Shown here piece after piece: positions 35,183-43,752 of a DNA stretch of 64,000 nucleotides; the stretch's first letter is position 1, and every line of letters begins with the position of its first letter. The notes under the pieces were generated by a model. That model ran no database searches. It was not told the origin of the DNA and saw nothing but the letters and a program-made list of their open reading frames with translations. The stretch is from Fodinicurvata halophila (GTDB lineage Bacteria; Pseudomonadota; Alphaproteobacteria; Kiloniellales; DSM-21159). The position numbers and the translations under genes were made by a program. The DNA is taken from contig NZ_JBHSCW010000003.1 in NCBI RefSeq assembly GCF_042651425.1, forward strand, positions 248,001-312,000. Reading direction: 5' to 3'.

Positions 35183-36022
35183 ATGGAACAGGACGCAGCC
35201 CAATCACCCGTGCACGAGCTGTTCAGAGGACACGCACATCCACCGCGGGCGGTGGACAGGGAGGCTGTGGGCGAACCTCCTCCTTTTGAATTTCTCTGTC
35301 TTTCCGGCGCCTCGCCGGTGCTGATCTTCTGTGATCACGCGTCCCGCCATATCCCTGAATCCTATGCTGGGCTGGGTCTGGACGGGTCCGCTCTGGCCCG
35401 ACACATTGCCTGGGACATAGGCGTGGCCGATGTGGCGCCGTTTCTGGCGCGCATGCTGGATGCACCGACTTTGCTGGCCGGATTCTCCCGCCTGGTTATA
35501 GATCCGAACCGACACCTCGAGTCGCAAGGTTCCATACCCGAGATCAGCGACGAAACGCCGGTTCCCGGCAACCGCAATCTTGGCAAAGAATGCCGGCAGC
35601 AGCGTGTGGATGCTTTCTTCAAGCCCTATCACGCAGCTGTGGCCCGGATGATCGAGGCACAGTTGGCGAAGGGCGTGCGGCCGCTGCTGGTCTTCCTGCA
35701 CAGCTTCACACCGATCATGGAGGGGGTTCGCCGTCCCTGGCAGATTGGCGTGTTGTGGAACGAAGACGAACGCCTGGCACGGCCGGTGATCGAGGGCTTT
35801 CGTGCCCAAGGGTGCACGGTCGGTGAGAACGAGCCCTATTCCGGAGCCTCGCCGGAAGACTACAGCCTGCACAAGCATGGGGAGGGGCGCGGTCTTGCGC
35901 CGGTACTCCTGGAGGTCAGGCAGGACCTGATCGATACTCGCAATGGGGCCGAGCAGTGGGCTCGTATCATAGCTGCGGTGCTGAACCCCTTGGTGGCCCA
36001 GGCGGATCGTTTGCAGACATGA
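35183..36022 (+). CDS. N-formylglutamate amidohydrolase
   Basis: Metal-dependent amidohydrolase of the FGase family, which releases formate from N-formylglutamate (the last step of one histidine-degradation route). Motif FCDHASRHIP carries the metal-binding His. The segments VIDPNRHLESQ and YHAAVARMIEAQL, and a C-terminal VLLEVRQDLID, are typical. The ATG at 35183 has AAGAGA a few bases upstream; an in-frame ATG at 35153 without a ribosome-binding site is an alternative. Its stop overlaps the next start as ATGA. Confidence 0.88.
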   Translation: MEQDAAQSPVHELFRGHAHPPRAVDREAVGEPPPFEFLCLSGASPVLIFCDHASRHIPESYAGLGLDGSALARHIAWDIGVADVAPFLARMLDAPTLLAGFSRLVIDPNRHLESQGSIPEISDETPVPGNRNLGKECRQQRVDAFFKPYHAAVARMIEAQLAKGVRPLLVFLHSFTPIMEGVRRPWQIGVLWNEDERLARPVIEGFRAQGCTVGENEPYSGASPEDYSLHKHGEGRGLAPVLLEVRQDLIDTRNGAEQWARIIAAVLNPLVAQADRLQT

Positions 36023-37152
36023 CGGGCGAGCCGAGCTTCACCCTGGGAATCGAGGAGGAATACCTTCTCGTCGATCCCGATACGCGGAACCTGGCCGTGG
36101 ATCCGCCAGCCGAATTGCTTGCGACCTGCGAGAAACGTCTGGGCAGTCGGGTCAGTCCGGAATTCCTGAAGTCGCAGATCGAGGTGGGCACCACCACCTG
36201 TCGCAACCTGAAGCAGGCTGCAGAGGAATTGCGGGAATTGCGGGCCACGGTGAGCGAGGTGGCGGGGACCCACGGCCTGGCGGTGATTGCCGCCTCGACG
36301 CATCCCTTTGCCGCCTGGGAGGCCCAGAAGCATACCGACAAGGAACGCTACAACCTGTTGCGACGGGACATGGAGGCAGTGGCTCGCCGCCTGGTGATCT
36401 GTGGCATGCATGTGCACGTGGGTCTGGATGACGACGACCTACGCATGGACCTGATGGGGCAGGTGGCCTATTTCCTGCCGCACCTGCTCAGCCTTTCGAC
36501 CTCCTCGCCATTCTGGCGCGGGGAGAATACCGGCCTGAAATCCTATCGCATGGCGGTCTTCGACGAGCTGCCGCGCACCGGCCTGCCTGTCAGCTTCGAG
36601 TCCTGGGGAGAGTACGAGCGCCATCTGAAGGTCCTGATCCAGGCCGGAGTGATCGACGACGCCAGCAAGATCTGGTGGGACCTTCGCCCTTCTGCGCGCT
36701 TTCCAACCCTGGAACTGCGGATTCCCGATATCTGTACCCGTCTGCAGGATGGGCTCGCCATTGCCGGTCTCTACCAGTCCCTGCTGCGCATGCTCTGGCG
36801 CCTCAAACGGCGCAACCAGCGTTGGCGACGCTATTCCACCATGCTGGTCCAGGAAAACCGCTGGCGCGCCCAGCGCTATGGAGTCGATGAAGGTCTGGTG
36901 GATTTTGGGCGCGGTGAGATCGTGCCTTATGCCGACCTGCTGGAGGAGATATTTGAATTGGTACAGGAGGATGCAGAAGCCCTGGAGTGCTGGGATGAGG
37001 TGCAGGAAGCCAGGGAGATTCTGCAGCGCGGCACCAGTTCTCATCGGCAGTTGGCAGTCTATCAGGAAGAACTGGACAAGGGACGCAGTTCAGAGGCGGC
37101 TCTGCAAGAGGTGGTCGATTTTCTGATCCGCGAGACCTCAGCCGGCCTGTGA
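36019..37152 (+). CDS. YbdK-type carboxylate-amine ligase (GCS2 family)
   Basis: A 377-residue ATP-grasp-like ligase of the glutamate-cysteine ligase 2 family. The N-terminal FTLGIEEEYLLVDPDT and the central HVHVGLDDDDLRMD match YbdK, which has weak glutamate-cysteine ligase activity in E. coli; the natural substrate is unsettled. The start overlaps the amidohydrolase stop (ATGA), so the two are coupled. The role of this pairing is unclear. Confidence 0.85.
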   Translation: MTGEPSFTLGIEEEYLLVDPDTRNLAVDPPAELLATCEKRLGSRVSPEFLKSQIEVGTTTCRNLKQAAEELRELRATVSEVAGTHGLAVIAASTHPFAAWEAQKHTDKERYNLLRRDMEAVARRLVICGMHVHVGLDDDDLRMDLMGQVAYFLPHLLSLSTSSPFWRGENTGLKSYRMAVFDELPRTGLPVSFESWGEYERHLKVLIQAGVIDDASKIWWDLRPSARFPTLELRIPDICTRLQDGLAIAGLYQSLLRMLWRLKRRNQRWRRYSTMLVQENRWRAQRYGVDEGLVDFGRGEIVPYADLLEEIFELVQEDAEALECWDEVQEAREILQRGTSSHRQLAVYQEELDKGRSSEAALQEVVDFLIRETSAGL

Positions 37153-37246
37153 GGGCTTGAAACCCCGAGCCTGACAGGTTTCATAGGACTCATCGACACA
37201 TTCTCGGAGACGGATGTCTCCCGGCAAGAGCTGATTGGAGGCGAAG

Positions 37247-37555
37247 ATGAAACCCGATCTTGATCCCCAGACCCGCACAGAGCTGGAGGCGGCAGCCTTC
37301 CGCAAGCTGCTGGCGCATCTTGATGAGCGCAAGGACGTGCAGAACATCGACCTGATGAACCTAGCCGGGTTCTGCCGCAACTGCCTGTCACGCTGGTACC
37401 AGGAGTCCGCGCAGGAAAAGGGCATCGACCTGGACAAGGAAACGGCCAGGGAGATCGTCTATGGCATGCCCTACAGCGAGTGGAAGGAAAAGTACCAGAA
37501 AGAGGCAACCGACGAGCAGAACAAGCAATTCCAGGCCGGAGGGGGCAGACACTGA
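37247..37555 (+). CDS. DUF1244 family protein
   Basis: A 102-residue conserved proteobacterial protein (also called the SMc04008-like domain). Family signatures are FRKLLAHLDERKDVQNIDLM, then NLAGFCRNCLSRWYQE and YGMPYSEWKEKYQ. The CRNC motif could bind metal. The ATG is preceded by GGAGGCGAAG; an in-frame TTG at 37235 was rejected. Function is unknown. Confidence 0.88.
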   Translation: MKPDLDPQTRTELEAAAFRKLLAHLDERKDVQNIDLMNLAGFCRNCLSRWYQESAQEKGIDLDKETAREIVYGMPYSEWKEKYQKEATDEQNKQFQAGGGRH

Positions 37556-37692
37556 GTTTTCCTGAAGCCGTTTCGTTCCTATTCCATTGCCCGAGGGCAG
37601 GCGAAGGGATAGGTTCGCGGCCGTCCGGCCTGGAGAAGCAGGCCACGCACGTCTTTGAACACATACACACCATCATTTCGGGAGCTTGGGAC

Positions 37693-37941
37693 ATGAGCGA
37701 TGTCGGCGGTGTTGCGGCGGATCGTCTGAAATCCTTCATCGAGAGGATCGAGCGGCTGGAAGAAGAGAAAGCCGGTCTCACCAGCGATATTCGTGAAGTC
37801 TATTCGGAAGCCAAGGCAGCCGGCTTCGACACCAAGATCATGCGCCAGGTCGTGCGCCTGCGCAAAATGGACCAGTCGGACCGTGAAGAGCAGGAAACAG
37901 TTCTCGAAGTCTATAAACAGGCTCTGGGCATGTCAGAATAG
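37693..37941 (+). CDS. gapR: GapR-family nucleoid-associated protein (DUF2312)
   Basis: An 82-residue protein of the DUF2312 family. In Caulobacter, GapR forms clamps around overtwisted DNA ahead of forks and RNA polymerases and helps topoisomerases act. The predicted helix IERIERLEEEKAGLTSDIRE, the following EVYSEAKAAGFDTKIMRQVV and LRKMDQSDREEQE match the family throughout. The start was set at the ATG directly before the domain. It follows DUF1244 by 137 bp on the same strand. Confidence 0.9.
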   Translation: MSDVGGVAADRLKSFIERIERLEEEKAGLTSDIREVYSEAKAAGFDTKIMRQVVRLRKMDQSDREEQETVLEVYKQALGMSE

Positions 37942-38290
37942 CCCAGAATGCAACGTCCGGGCTGAATCATTGGATATCACAGTCCAACGGACTTTCGGCG
38001 CCTGGCCCTGTCATGACAACTGGAACGGGGCGGGCGGCGGCTGAGATGGTCGGAAACGGCACCGACAGCCCACAGGTGTGAACACCGTTCACCGGGCCAC
38101 TACCATGCTCCTCGGACTATTTCGTGCTTTTTCTGTAAAGATATGAGAGGACTCCGGAGTGGCCCTTGGGCTTCCCTTCCTTGCTGATCATTATAACTCA
38201 GTCTGATCGTGGGCATGGGGGGCATGCCAGTCACTCCCTGCTATCAGGCAGGGATGGCTCATACGAAACAATCAAGGCAGGGGAAAGCAG
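37942..38290. other. Intergenic region gapR / BCCT, with a leader hairpin
   Basis: About 349 bp without a supported gene. It contains the inverted repeat TCCCTGC / GCAGGGA at 38235-38254 (6-base loop), some 37 bases before the BCCT start, and a smaller GGCATG / CATGCC repeat just upstream. The likely promoter of the transporter lies here, but no -35/-10 pair is convincing. No T-run follows the hairpin. Confidence 0.4.
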
Positions 38291-39901
38291 ATGATTGCAA
38301 AAAGCGGTCCCTTGAAGGGACTGAATCCGACGGTTGCCATCTGGTCCAAGTTCATTGTCTTTGCACTGGTGGTGTTTGCCGCCGTCTGGACGGAAACGGC
38401 CGGAGGAGTTTTTCAGGCAATACAGGACGCCATTCTGCTCGCCCTGAAGTGGTATTATCTCGCAGTTGTCGCAGGCTTCCTGTTCTTCACGATCTATTTG
38501 CTGTTCAGCCGGTTCGGCAACATACGGTTGGGTGACGATCACGATCGCCCGGAGTTCAGTTATTTCTCATGGTTCTCCATGCTGTTCGGGGCCGGCATGG
38601 GCATCGGGCTGGTCTTCTGGTCCATTGCCGAGCCGATCTATCATTTCCAGGCCAATCCCTTCATCGGCGAAGGTACAAACATAGACCCGATGTCGCCTGA
38701 TGCAGCTCAGACAGCCATGCGTCTGACATTCTATCACTGGGGCCTGCATCCCTGGGCAATCTACGTGATCGTGGCGCTGACGCTGTCGTATTTTGCCTAT
38801 CGCCGAAAGCTTCCGCTGACCATCCGCTCGGCGCTCTATCCCTTGATCGGAGAACGTATCTACGGCCCGATCGGACATGCCGCTGACATCCTTGCCGTCT
38901 TCGGTACGGTCTTCGGGGTCGCCACGTCCCTTGGCCTAGGGGTGCAGCAGATTGCGACCGGCATGTACGAACTGACGGGCATGCAGTTCTTCGTGACCCA
39001 GACGGACAGCGGGCAGGCCCCAAGCATTCTGGCCATGATGGTGCTGATTGCCGTTATTTCCGCCATTGCCACACTTTCTGTGATGTCCGGGGTCGGAAAG
39101 GGGGTCAAGATCCTCTCGGAGCTTAACCTCTGGCTGTCCATCGGCATTCTCGTATTCCTGTTCGCCTTCGGTCCCACGCGCTATATCCTGAATTCCTACA
39201 TTCAGAATGTCGGGGACTACGTCGGACATGTGATCCCCCTCAGCCTCTGGTCGAATGCGCATCAGGACGAGGGCTGGCAGGACGGCTGGACCGCCTTCTA
39301 CTGGGGTTGGTGGATCGCCTGGGCGCCTTTCGTGGGCATGTTCATCGCACGCATTTCCCGGGGGCGCACCATTCGCGAGTTCATCCTGGGTGTGCTGCTC
39401 GTCCCGACCGTCCTGGCCTTCATCTGGCTGACGATCTTTGGGAACACGGCAATTTATCTGCAGCTTTTCGAGAATGCCGGTATCGTCACGGCCGTGAACG
39501 AGGACGTGACGCTTGCGCTTTATTCAACGCTCGACGCGCTTGACCTCGGCTTCCTCACGACCATTGCGGCCACGGTGGTAACCCTCCTGATCGCGACCTA
39601 CTTCATCACCTCTTCGGACTCCGGGACGTTGGTGGTGAACACGCTGCTCTCCATGGGCAATCCGGAGCCGCCAATGGTACATCGCGTAATCTGGGGCCTC
39701 AGTGAAGGCGCGGTGGCTGCCGTCCTGCTGGCTGCAGGGGGGCTGTCTGCCCTGCAGACGGCTTCCATCACGGCTGCCCTGCCATTCTCGGTCATTATGA
39801 TCTTCATGGTCATCGGCCTGATGCGGGCCTTGCGCGAAGAAGTGCCGGGCCCCGGCTATGCGGGCAGAGGGCGTACGGTCAAGGGCGCTCTGAAAGAGTG
39901 A
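38291..39901 (+). CDS. BCCT-family glycine betaine/choline/carnitine transporter
   Basis: Secondary transporter of 536 residues with about twelve membrane helices. Signatures are GAGMGIGLVFWSIAEP (the Gly-rich substrate and Na+ region), and the four-Trp box WGWWIAWAPFVGMFIARISR that forms the quaternary-amine cage. It therefore imports compatible solutes such as betaine, choline or ectoine under osmotic stress. The ATG follows GGGGAAAGCAG. It sits alone between a hairpin-bearing leader and a strong terminator. Confidence 0.94.
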   Translation: MIAKSGPLKGLNPTVAIWSKFIVFALVVFAAVWTETAGGVFQAIQDAILLALKWYYLAVVAGFLFFTIYLLFSRFGNIRLGDDHDRPEFSYFSWFSMLFGAGMGIGLVFWSIAEPIYHFQANPFIGEGTNIDPMSPDAAQTAMRLTFYHWGLHPWAIYVIVALTLSYFAYRRKLPLTIRSALYPLIGERIYGPIGHAADILAVFGTVFGVATSLGLGVQQIATGMYELTGMQFFVTQTDSGQAPSILAMMVLIAVISAIATLSVMSGVGKGVKILSELNLWLSIGILVFLFAFGPTRYILNSYIQNVGDYVGHVIPLSLWSNAHQDEGWQDGWTAFYWGWWIAWAPFVGMFIARISRGRTIREFILGVLLVPTVLAFIWLTIFGNTAIYLQLFENAGIVTAVNEDVTLALYSTLDALDLGFLTTIAATVVTLLIATYFITSSDSGTLVVNTLLSMGNPEPPMVHRVIWGLSEGAVAAVLLAAGGLSALQTASITAALPFSVIMIFMVIGLMRALREEVPGPGYAGRGRTVKGALKE

Positions 39902-39924
39902 TGACCCAGCGCTCCGGGTCGTGT

Positions 39925-39958
39925 GGAAAAGGGCGGTGTCTTGGCACCGCCCTTTTCC
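39925..39958 (+). terminator. Bidirectional terminator between the BCCT and indolepyruvate genes
   Basis: Perfect 14-bp inverted repeat GGAAAAGGGCGGTG / CACCGCCCTTTTCC with a 6-base loop. The arms contain A4 and T4 runs, so it can end transcripts from both converging genes. Confidence 0.85.
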
Positions 39959-39992
39959 ATTCATGTCCGTTTCATCTCTATAGGATCTGACG

Positions 39993-42900
39993 TCATTCCG
40001 CGGCGGACAGGACCGGATTGGGCGCCAGGAAACGCTCCATCAACTCGGCCTCCTGCTTGCGGGCGCGTTCGATGTTTTCTTCCTTGATGTGGCCATAGCC
40101 GCGAATCTGGTCGGGCAGACTGGCAATCTCCACGGCGAGTGAGTGATTGTCCCGGTCGAGGTTTTCGCAGAGCCGCTCGGCCGTTGCGAAGTAGTCTTCG
40201 ATCAGCTGGCGTTCGTGGCAGCGTTCCCTGGTATAGCCGAAGGGGTCAAAGACAGTACCACGCAAGCCTTTCATCTTGGCCAAAACCCGAAATATGCCGA
40301 GAACCCAAGGGCCATATTCCTTCTTGCGCAGATGACCGCTTTGCGGGTCACGCGGGGCCATCAGGGGCGGAGCCAGGTGAATACTGAGCTTGTAGTCGCC
40401 CTGGAACTGTTCTTCCAGGCGCCGCCGGAAATCCGGATGACTGTAAAGTCGTGCGACCTCGTACTCGTCCTTGTAGGCCATCAGCTTGAAGGCGTAGTGG
40501 GCGACGGCTGTCGCCAGCTCTTCGTGTCCGGGAACATTGTCCGCTTCCGTGCGGCGGACTCGCTCCACAAGATCCCGATAGCGCTGGGCATAGGCGTCGT
40601 TCTGGTAGTCCTTCAGGAAGGCTGCCCGCCGTTCGATCAACTCGGCCAGGGTCTGCGGATGATCCACGGAGGGCTTGTCCTCGCGCGGGGTGATGGTCTT
40701 CTCGACCTCGGCAGGGTTGTGAGCGGTCCGGCGTCCCCAGAGAAAGGACTGCTTGTTGAAGTCTACCGCTACGGCGTTCAGTTCGATGGCCTGTTCGATG
40801 GACCTTTGCTGTAAGGGAATCAGCCCCTTCTGCCAAGCATATCCCAACATGAAGAGGTTGCTGGCGATCGAATCTCCGAGCAGCGTTGTGGCAATGTGGG
40901 AGGCGTCGACGAAATCCACGGCCTCCTCGCCGAAAACGTCGCGCAGGACACGGGCAATATCCTGAGAAGGGAAGCGGTAGCTCGTGGAGTCCAGGGCGAA
41001 GTCGCCGGTGACCGTCTCGTGGCTGTTGATGACCGCCCGGCTATGGCCCTTGCGGACCTTGGAAAGCGTATCCTGACCGGCTGCAACGACATTGTCGCAG
41101 CCGAGGATGAGATTGGCATTGCCGGTCGAGATGCGCACGGCATGCAGCTCTTCCGGCGTTTGCGCGATGCGCACATGGCTGAGAACCGCGCCACCCTTCT
41201 GGGCGAGACCGGCCATGTCCAGGAGACTCGCACCCTTGCCCTCGATATGGGCTGCCATGCCGAGCAGTGCGGATATCGTCACCACACCGGTTCCGCCAAT
41301 CCCCGTCACGAGAATGTTGTAGGGGGCTTCCAGATCCGGCAGCTCGGGGTCCGGCAGAACCTCCTGCAGTTTCTGCTTTGACGGATCGACCTGGGCGCTC
41401 TGGCCCTTGCGCAGCTGGCCGCCATGCACAGTCACGAAGCTGGGGCAGAAGCCCTTCAGGCAGGAGAAGTCCTTGTTGCAGGAGGACTGGTCGATCGTAC
41501 GCTTGGTGCCAAACTCCGTTTCCTTGGGCTGGACGGAGACGCAGTTGGACTGCACCGAGCAATCGCCGCAGCCTTCGCAGACCATTTCGTTGATGAAAAC
41601 GCGTTTCTGCGGATCGGGGAAAGTGCCGCGCTTGCGGCGGCGGCGCTTCTCCGCGGCACAGGTCTGGTCATACAGCAGGACCGTAACCCCTGGAACGTCG
41701 CGCAGCTCGCGCTGGATGCGGTCCAACTCGTCCCGATGTTCCACCGTGACGCCGGGAGCCCACTTCGTGCCCAGCGGATACTTTTCGGGTTCGTCGCTGA
41801 CCACGACGGTCTTCTGGACACCTTCGCCATGAAGCTGGCGCGTGATCATGGCGGGGTCCAGTGGGCCGTCCACCGGCTGTCCGCCGGTCATGGCAACAGC
41901 ATCGTTGTAGAGCAGCTTGTAAGTGATGTTCACACCGGCGGCCACAGCCTGGCGGATGGCCAGCGTTCCCGAATGATAGTATGTCCCGTCGCCGAGATTG
42001 GCGAAGACATGACCTGTTTGCGTAAAGGGCGCTTGGCCGACCCAGGTTACCCCTTCGCCCCCCATGTGCGTGTAGGTGCTGGTGTTCCGATCCATCCACT
42101 GGACCATGTAGTGGCAGCCGATTCCCGCCATCGCACGGCTGCCCTCGGGGACCTTGGTGGAGGTGTTGTGCGGGCATCCGGAACAGTAATAGGGCAGCCG
42201 CTGGATCGGTGCCTTCTCGCTGAAAAGGGACGCATCCAGCTGCTCGAGGAACGCGACGTGGCTTTCAATGTCGCTGGTGGTGATGTCATGCCGGTTCAGG
42301 AGGGCGGCAATGGCGCGCGCAACCTGGGCCGGGCTCAACTCGCCATAGGCGGGCAGGATGGGAGAGGCCGGCTCATCCGGGTAATCACGGTTGAACTTTC
42401 CGATAATGCGCGGGCGATGGGCGGTGTGCCAGTTGTAGAGCTGTTCCTTGACCTGATTCTCGACGAAGGCGCGCTTTTCCTCGACCACAAGGACCTCGTC
42501 GAGGCCTTCGCAGAAGTTGCGGACACCTTGCGGGTCGAGTGGCCAGGACATACCCACCTTGTAGAGCGAAAGGCCCATCTCGTGGGCCAGTTTCTCGTCG
42601 ATTCCCAGGTCGTCCAGGGCCTGACGCACATCCAGGTAGGCCTTGCCTGTGGCGATGATGCCCACCCTTCGTTTCGGAGAATCCAGAACGACACGGTTCA
42701 GGTTGTTGGCACGGGCGAAGGCCAGTGCCGCGTAGAGCTTGTAACGATGATGGCGTTCTTCCTGCGTCAGGACCGGGTCGGGCCAACGGATGTTCAGGCC
42801 ATCCTCGGGCATGTCGAAGTCCGTCGGCTCCACGATCTGGATGCGATGGGGGTCGACGCTGCAGGAGGCACTGGTATCGACGGTTTCCGTGACTGCCTTG

Positions 42901-43496
42901 AAGCCGATCCAACACCCGGAATAGCGGCTCATGGCCCAGCCGTAGAGCCCAAAGTCGAGAAATTCCTGGATCCCGGCCGGATTCAGGAGCGGGATCGCAA
43001 GATCCAGGAAGGTCAATTCGCATTGATGGGCAGTGGTGGAGGACTTCGCACCGTGATCGTCGCCAGCGACCACGAGGACGCCTCCATGCCGGTCACTGCC
43101 GGCGTAGTTGCCGTGGCGCAGAGGATCACTGCTGCGGTCGACGCCCGGGCCCTTCCCGTACCACATGGCGAAGACACCGTCGTAGTTCGCATCGCCATAG
43201 AGCGTGCTCTGCTGGCTGCCCCAGACAGCCGTCGCCGCCAGATCCTCGTTAACACCGGGCTGGAAATGGATGTGGTTTTCCTTGAGGAAGCCGCGCGCCT
43301 TCCAGAGCTGCTGGTCCAGTCCCCCCAGAGGCGATCCCCGATAGCCGGAAATGAAGCAGGCCGTGTTCAGCTGATTGGCCAGATCGCGCTGGCGCTGCAT
43401 CATGGGCAGGCGTACGAGCGCCTGCGTGCCGGTCAGGAAGATCCGGCCGCTTTCAAGCCTGTACTTGTCGTCTAGTCGAACAGACGCCTCGGGCAT
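39993..43496 (-). CDS. Fused indolepyruvate:ferredoxin oxidoreductase
   Basis: Thiamine-diphosphate enzyme that decarboxylates indole-3-pyruvate and other aryl-pyruvates to acyl-CoA, passing electrons to ferredoxin. The 1167 residues combine the TPP-binding alpha part (starting LESGRIFLTGTQALVRL, with FISGYRGSPLGG), a ferredoxin-like segment CEGCGDCSVQSNC plus CNKDFSCLKGFCPS, and the gamma subunit with GIGGTGVVTISALLGMAAHI. In archaea and some bacteria IorA and IorB are separate; here they form one chain. The start is the ATG behind GGGAAGG. Confidence 0.94.
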   Translation of the reverse strand: MPEASVRLDDKYRLESGRIFLTGTQALVRLPMMQRQRDLANQLNTACFISGYRGSPLGGLDQQLWKARGFLKENHIHFQPGVNEDLAATAVWGSQQSTLYGDANYDGVFAMWYGKGPGVDRSSDPLRHGNYAGSDRHGGVLVVAGDDHGAKSSTTAHQCELTFLDLAIPLLNPAGIQEFLDFGLYGWAMSRYSGCWIGFKAVTETVDTSASCSVDPHRIQIVEPTDFDMPEDGLNIRWPDPVLTQEERHHRYKLYAALAFARANNLNRVVLDSPKRRVGIIATGKAYLDVRQALDDLGIDEKLAHEMGLSLYKVGMSWPLDPQGVRNFCEGLDEVLVVEEKRAFVENQVKEQLYNWHTAHRPRIIGKFNRDYPDEPASPILPAYGELSPAQVARAIAALLNRHDITTSDIESHVAFLEQLDASLFSEKAPIQRLPYYCSGCPHNTSTKVPEGSRAMAGIGCHYMVQWMDRNTSTYTHMGGEGVTWVGQAPFTQTGHVFANLGDGTYYHSGTLAIRQAVAAGVNITYKLLYNDAVAMTGGQPVDGPLDPAMITRQLHGEGVQKTVVVSDEPEKYPLGTKWAPGVTVEHRDELDRIQRELRDVPGVTVLLYDQTCAAEKRRRRKRGTFPDPQKRVFINEMVCEGCGDCSVQSNCVSVQPKETEFGTKRTIDQSSCNKDFSCLKGFCPSFVTVHGGQLRKGQSAQVDPSKQKLQEVLPDPELPDLEAPYNILVTGIGGTGVVTISALLGMAAHIEGKGASLLDMAGLAQKGGAVLSHVRIAQTPEELHAVRISTGNANLILGCDNVVAAGQDTLSKVRKGHSRAVINSHETVTGDFALDSTSYRFPSQDIARVLRDVFGEEAVDFVDASHIATTLLGDSIASNLFMLGYAWQKGLIPLQQRSIEQAIELNAVAVDFNKQSFLWGRRTAHNPAEVEKTITPREDKPSVDHPQTLAELIERRAAFLKDYQNDAYAQRYRDLVERVRRTEADNVPGHEELATAVAHYAFKLMAYKDEYEVARLYSHPDFRRRLEEQFQGDYKLSIHLAPPLMAPRDPQSGHLRKKEYGPWVLGIFRVLAKMKGLRGTVFDPFGYTRERCHERQLIEDYFATAERLCENLDRDNHSLAVEIASLPDQIRGYGHIKEENIERARKQEAELMERFLAPNPVLSAAE

Positions 43497-43752
43497 TATG
43501 TACCTTCCCTGGTCCTTCGAGGGTGAAGGAGGCTGGCCGTTTCTCCGGCCTTGGCATTGAGGGTCGCTTCCACAGCGGCACCATCCGTCAGAGCGTAATG
43601 CCGCTCGATTCCGCTGTCGATAGATCACGCAACGAGCGGGAAAAAAAGCAATTCAAGCGGGTCGAGCCGGTGATGGCTCGAAAGGAAGTTGCTCTTGAAG
43701 GGCAGATTGAGGTGACTGGATTACCGGAGGATTTCAGGCGTTCGGACGTGGT
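43497..43752. other. Intergenic region between acyl-CoA ligase and indolepyruvate genes
   Basis: About 256 bp. It holds the ribosome-binding site of the downstream minus-strand gene and presumably its promoter. A plus-strand frame spans most of it, but its translation shows no domain or ribosome-binding site, so I do not call it a gene. No repeat or RNA was recognised. Confidence 0.3.

Noticed and set aside
41424..43475. 683-codon frame antisense to the indolepyruvate oxidoreductase gene
   Set aside because: Shadow frame; the opposite strand carries clear TPP and Fe-S motifs.
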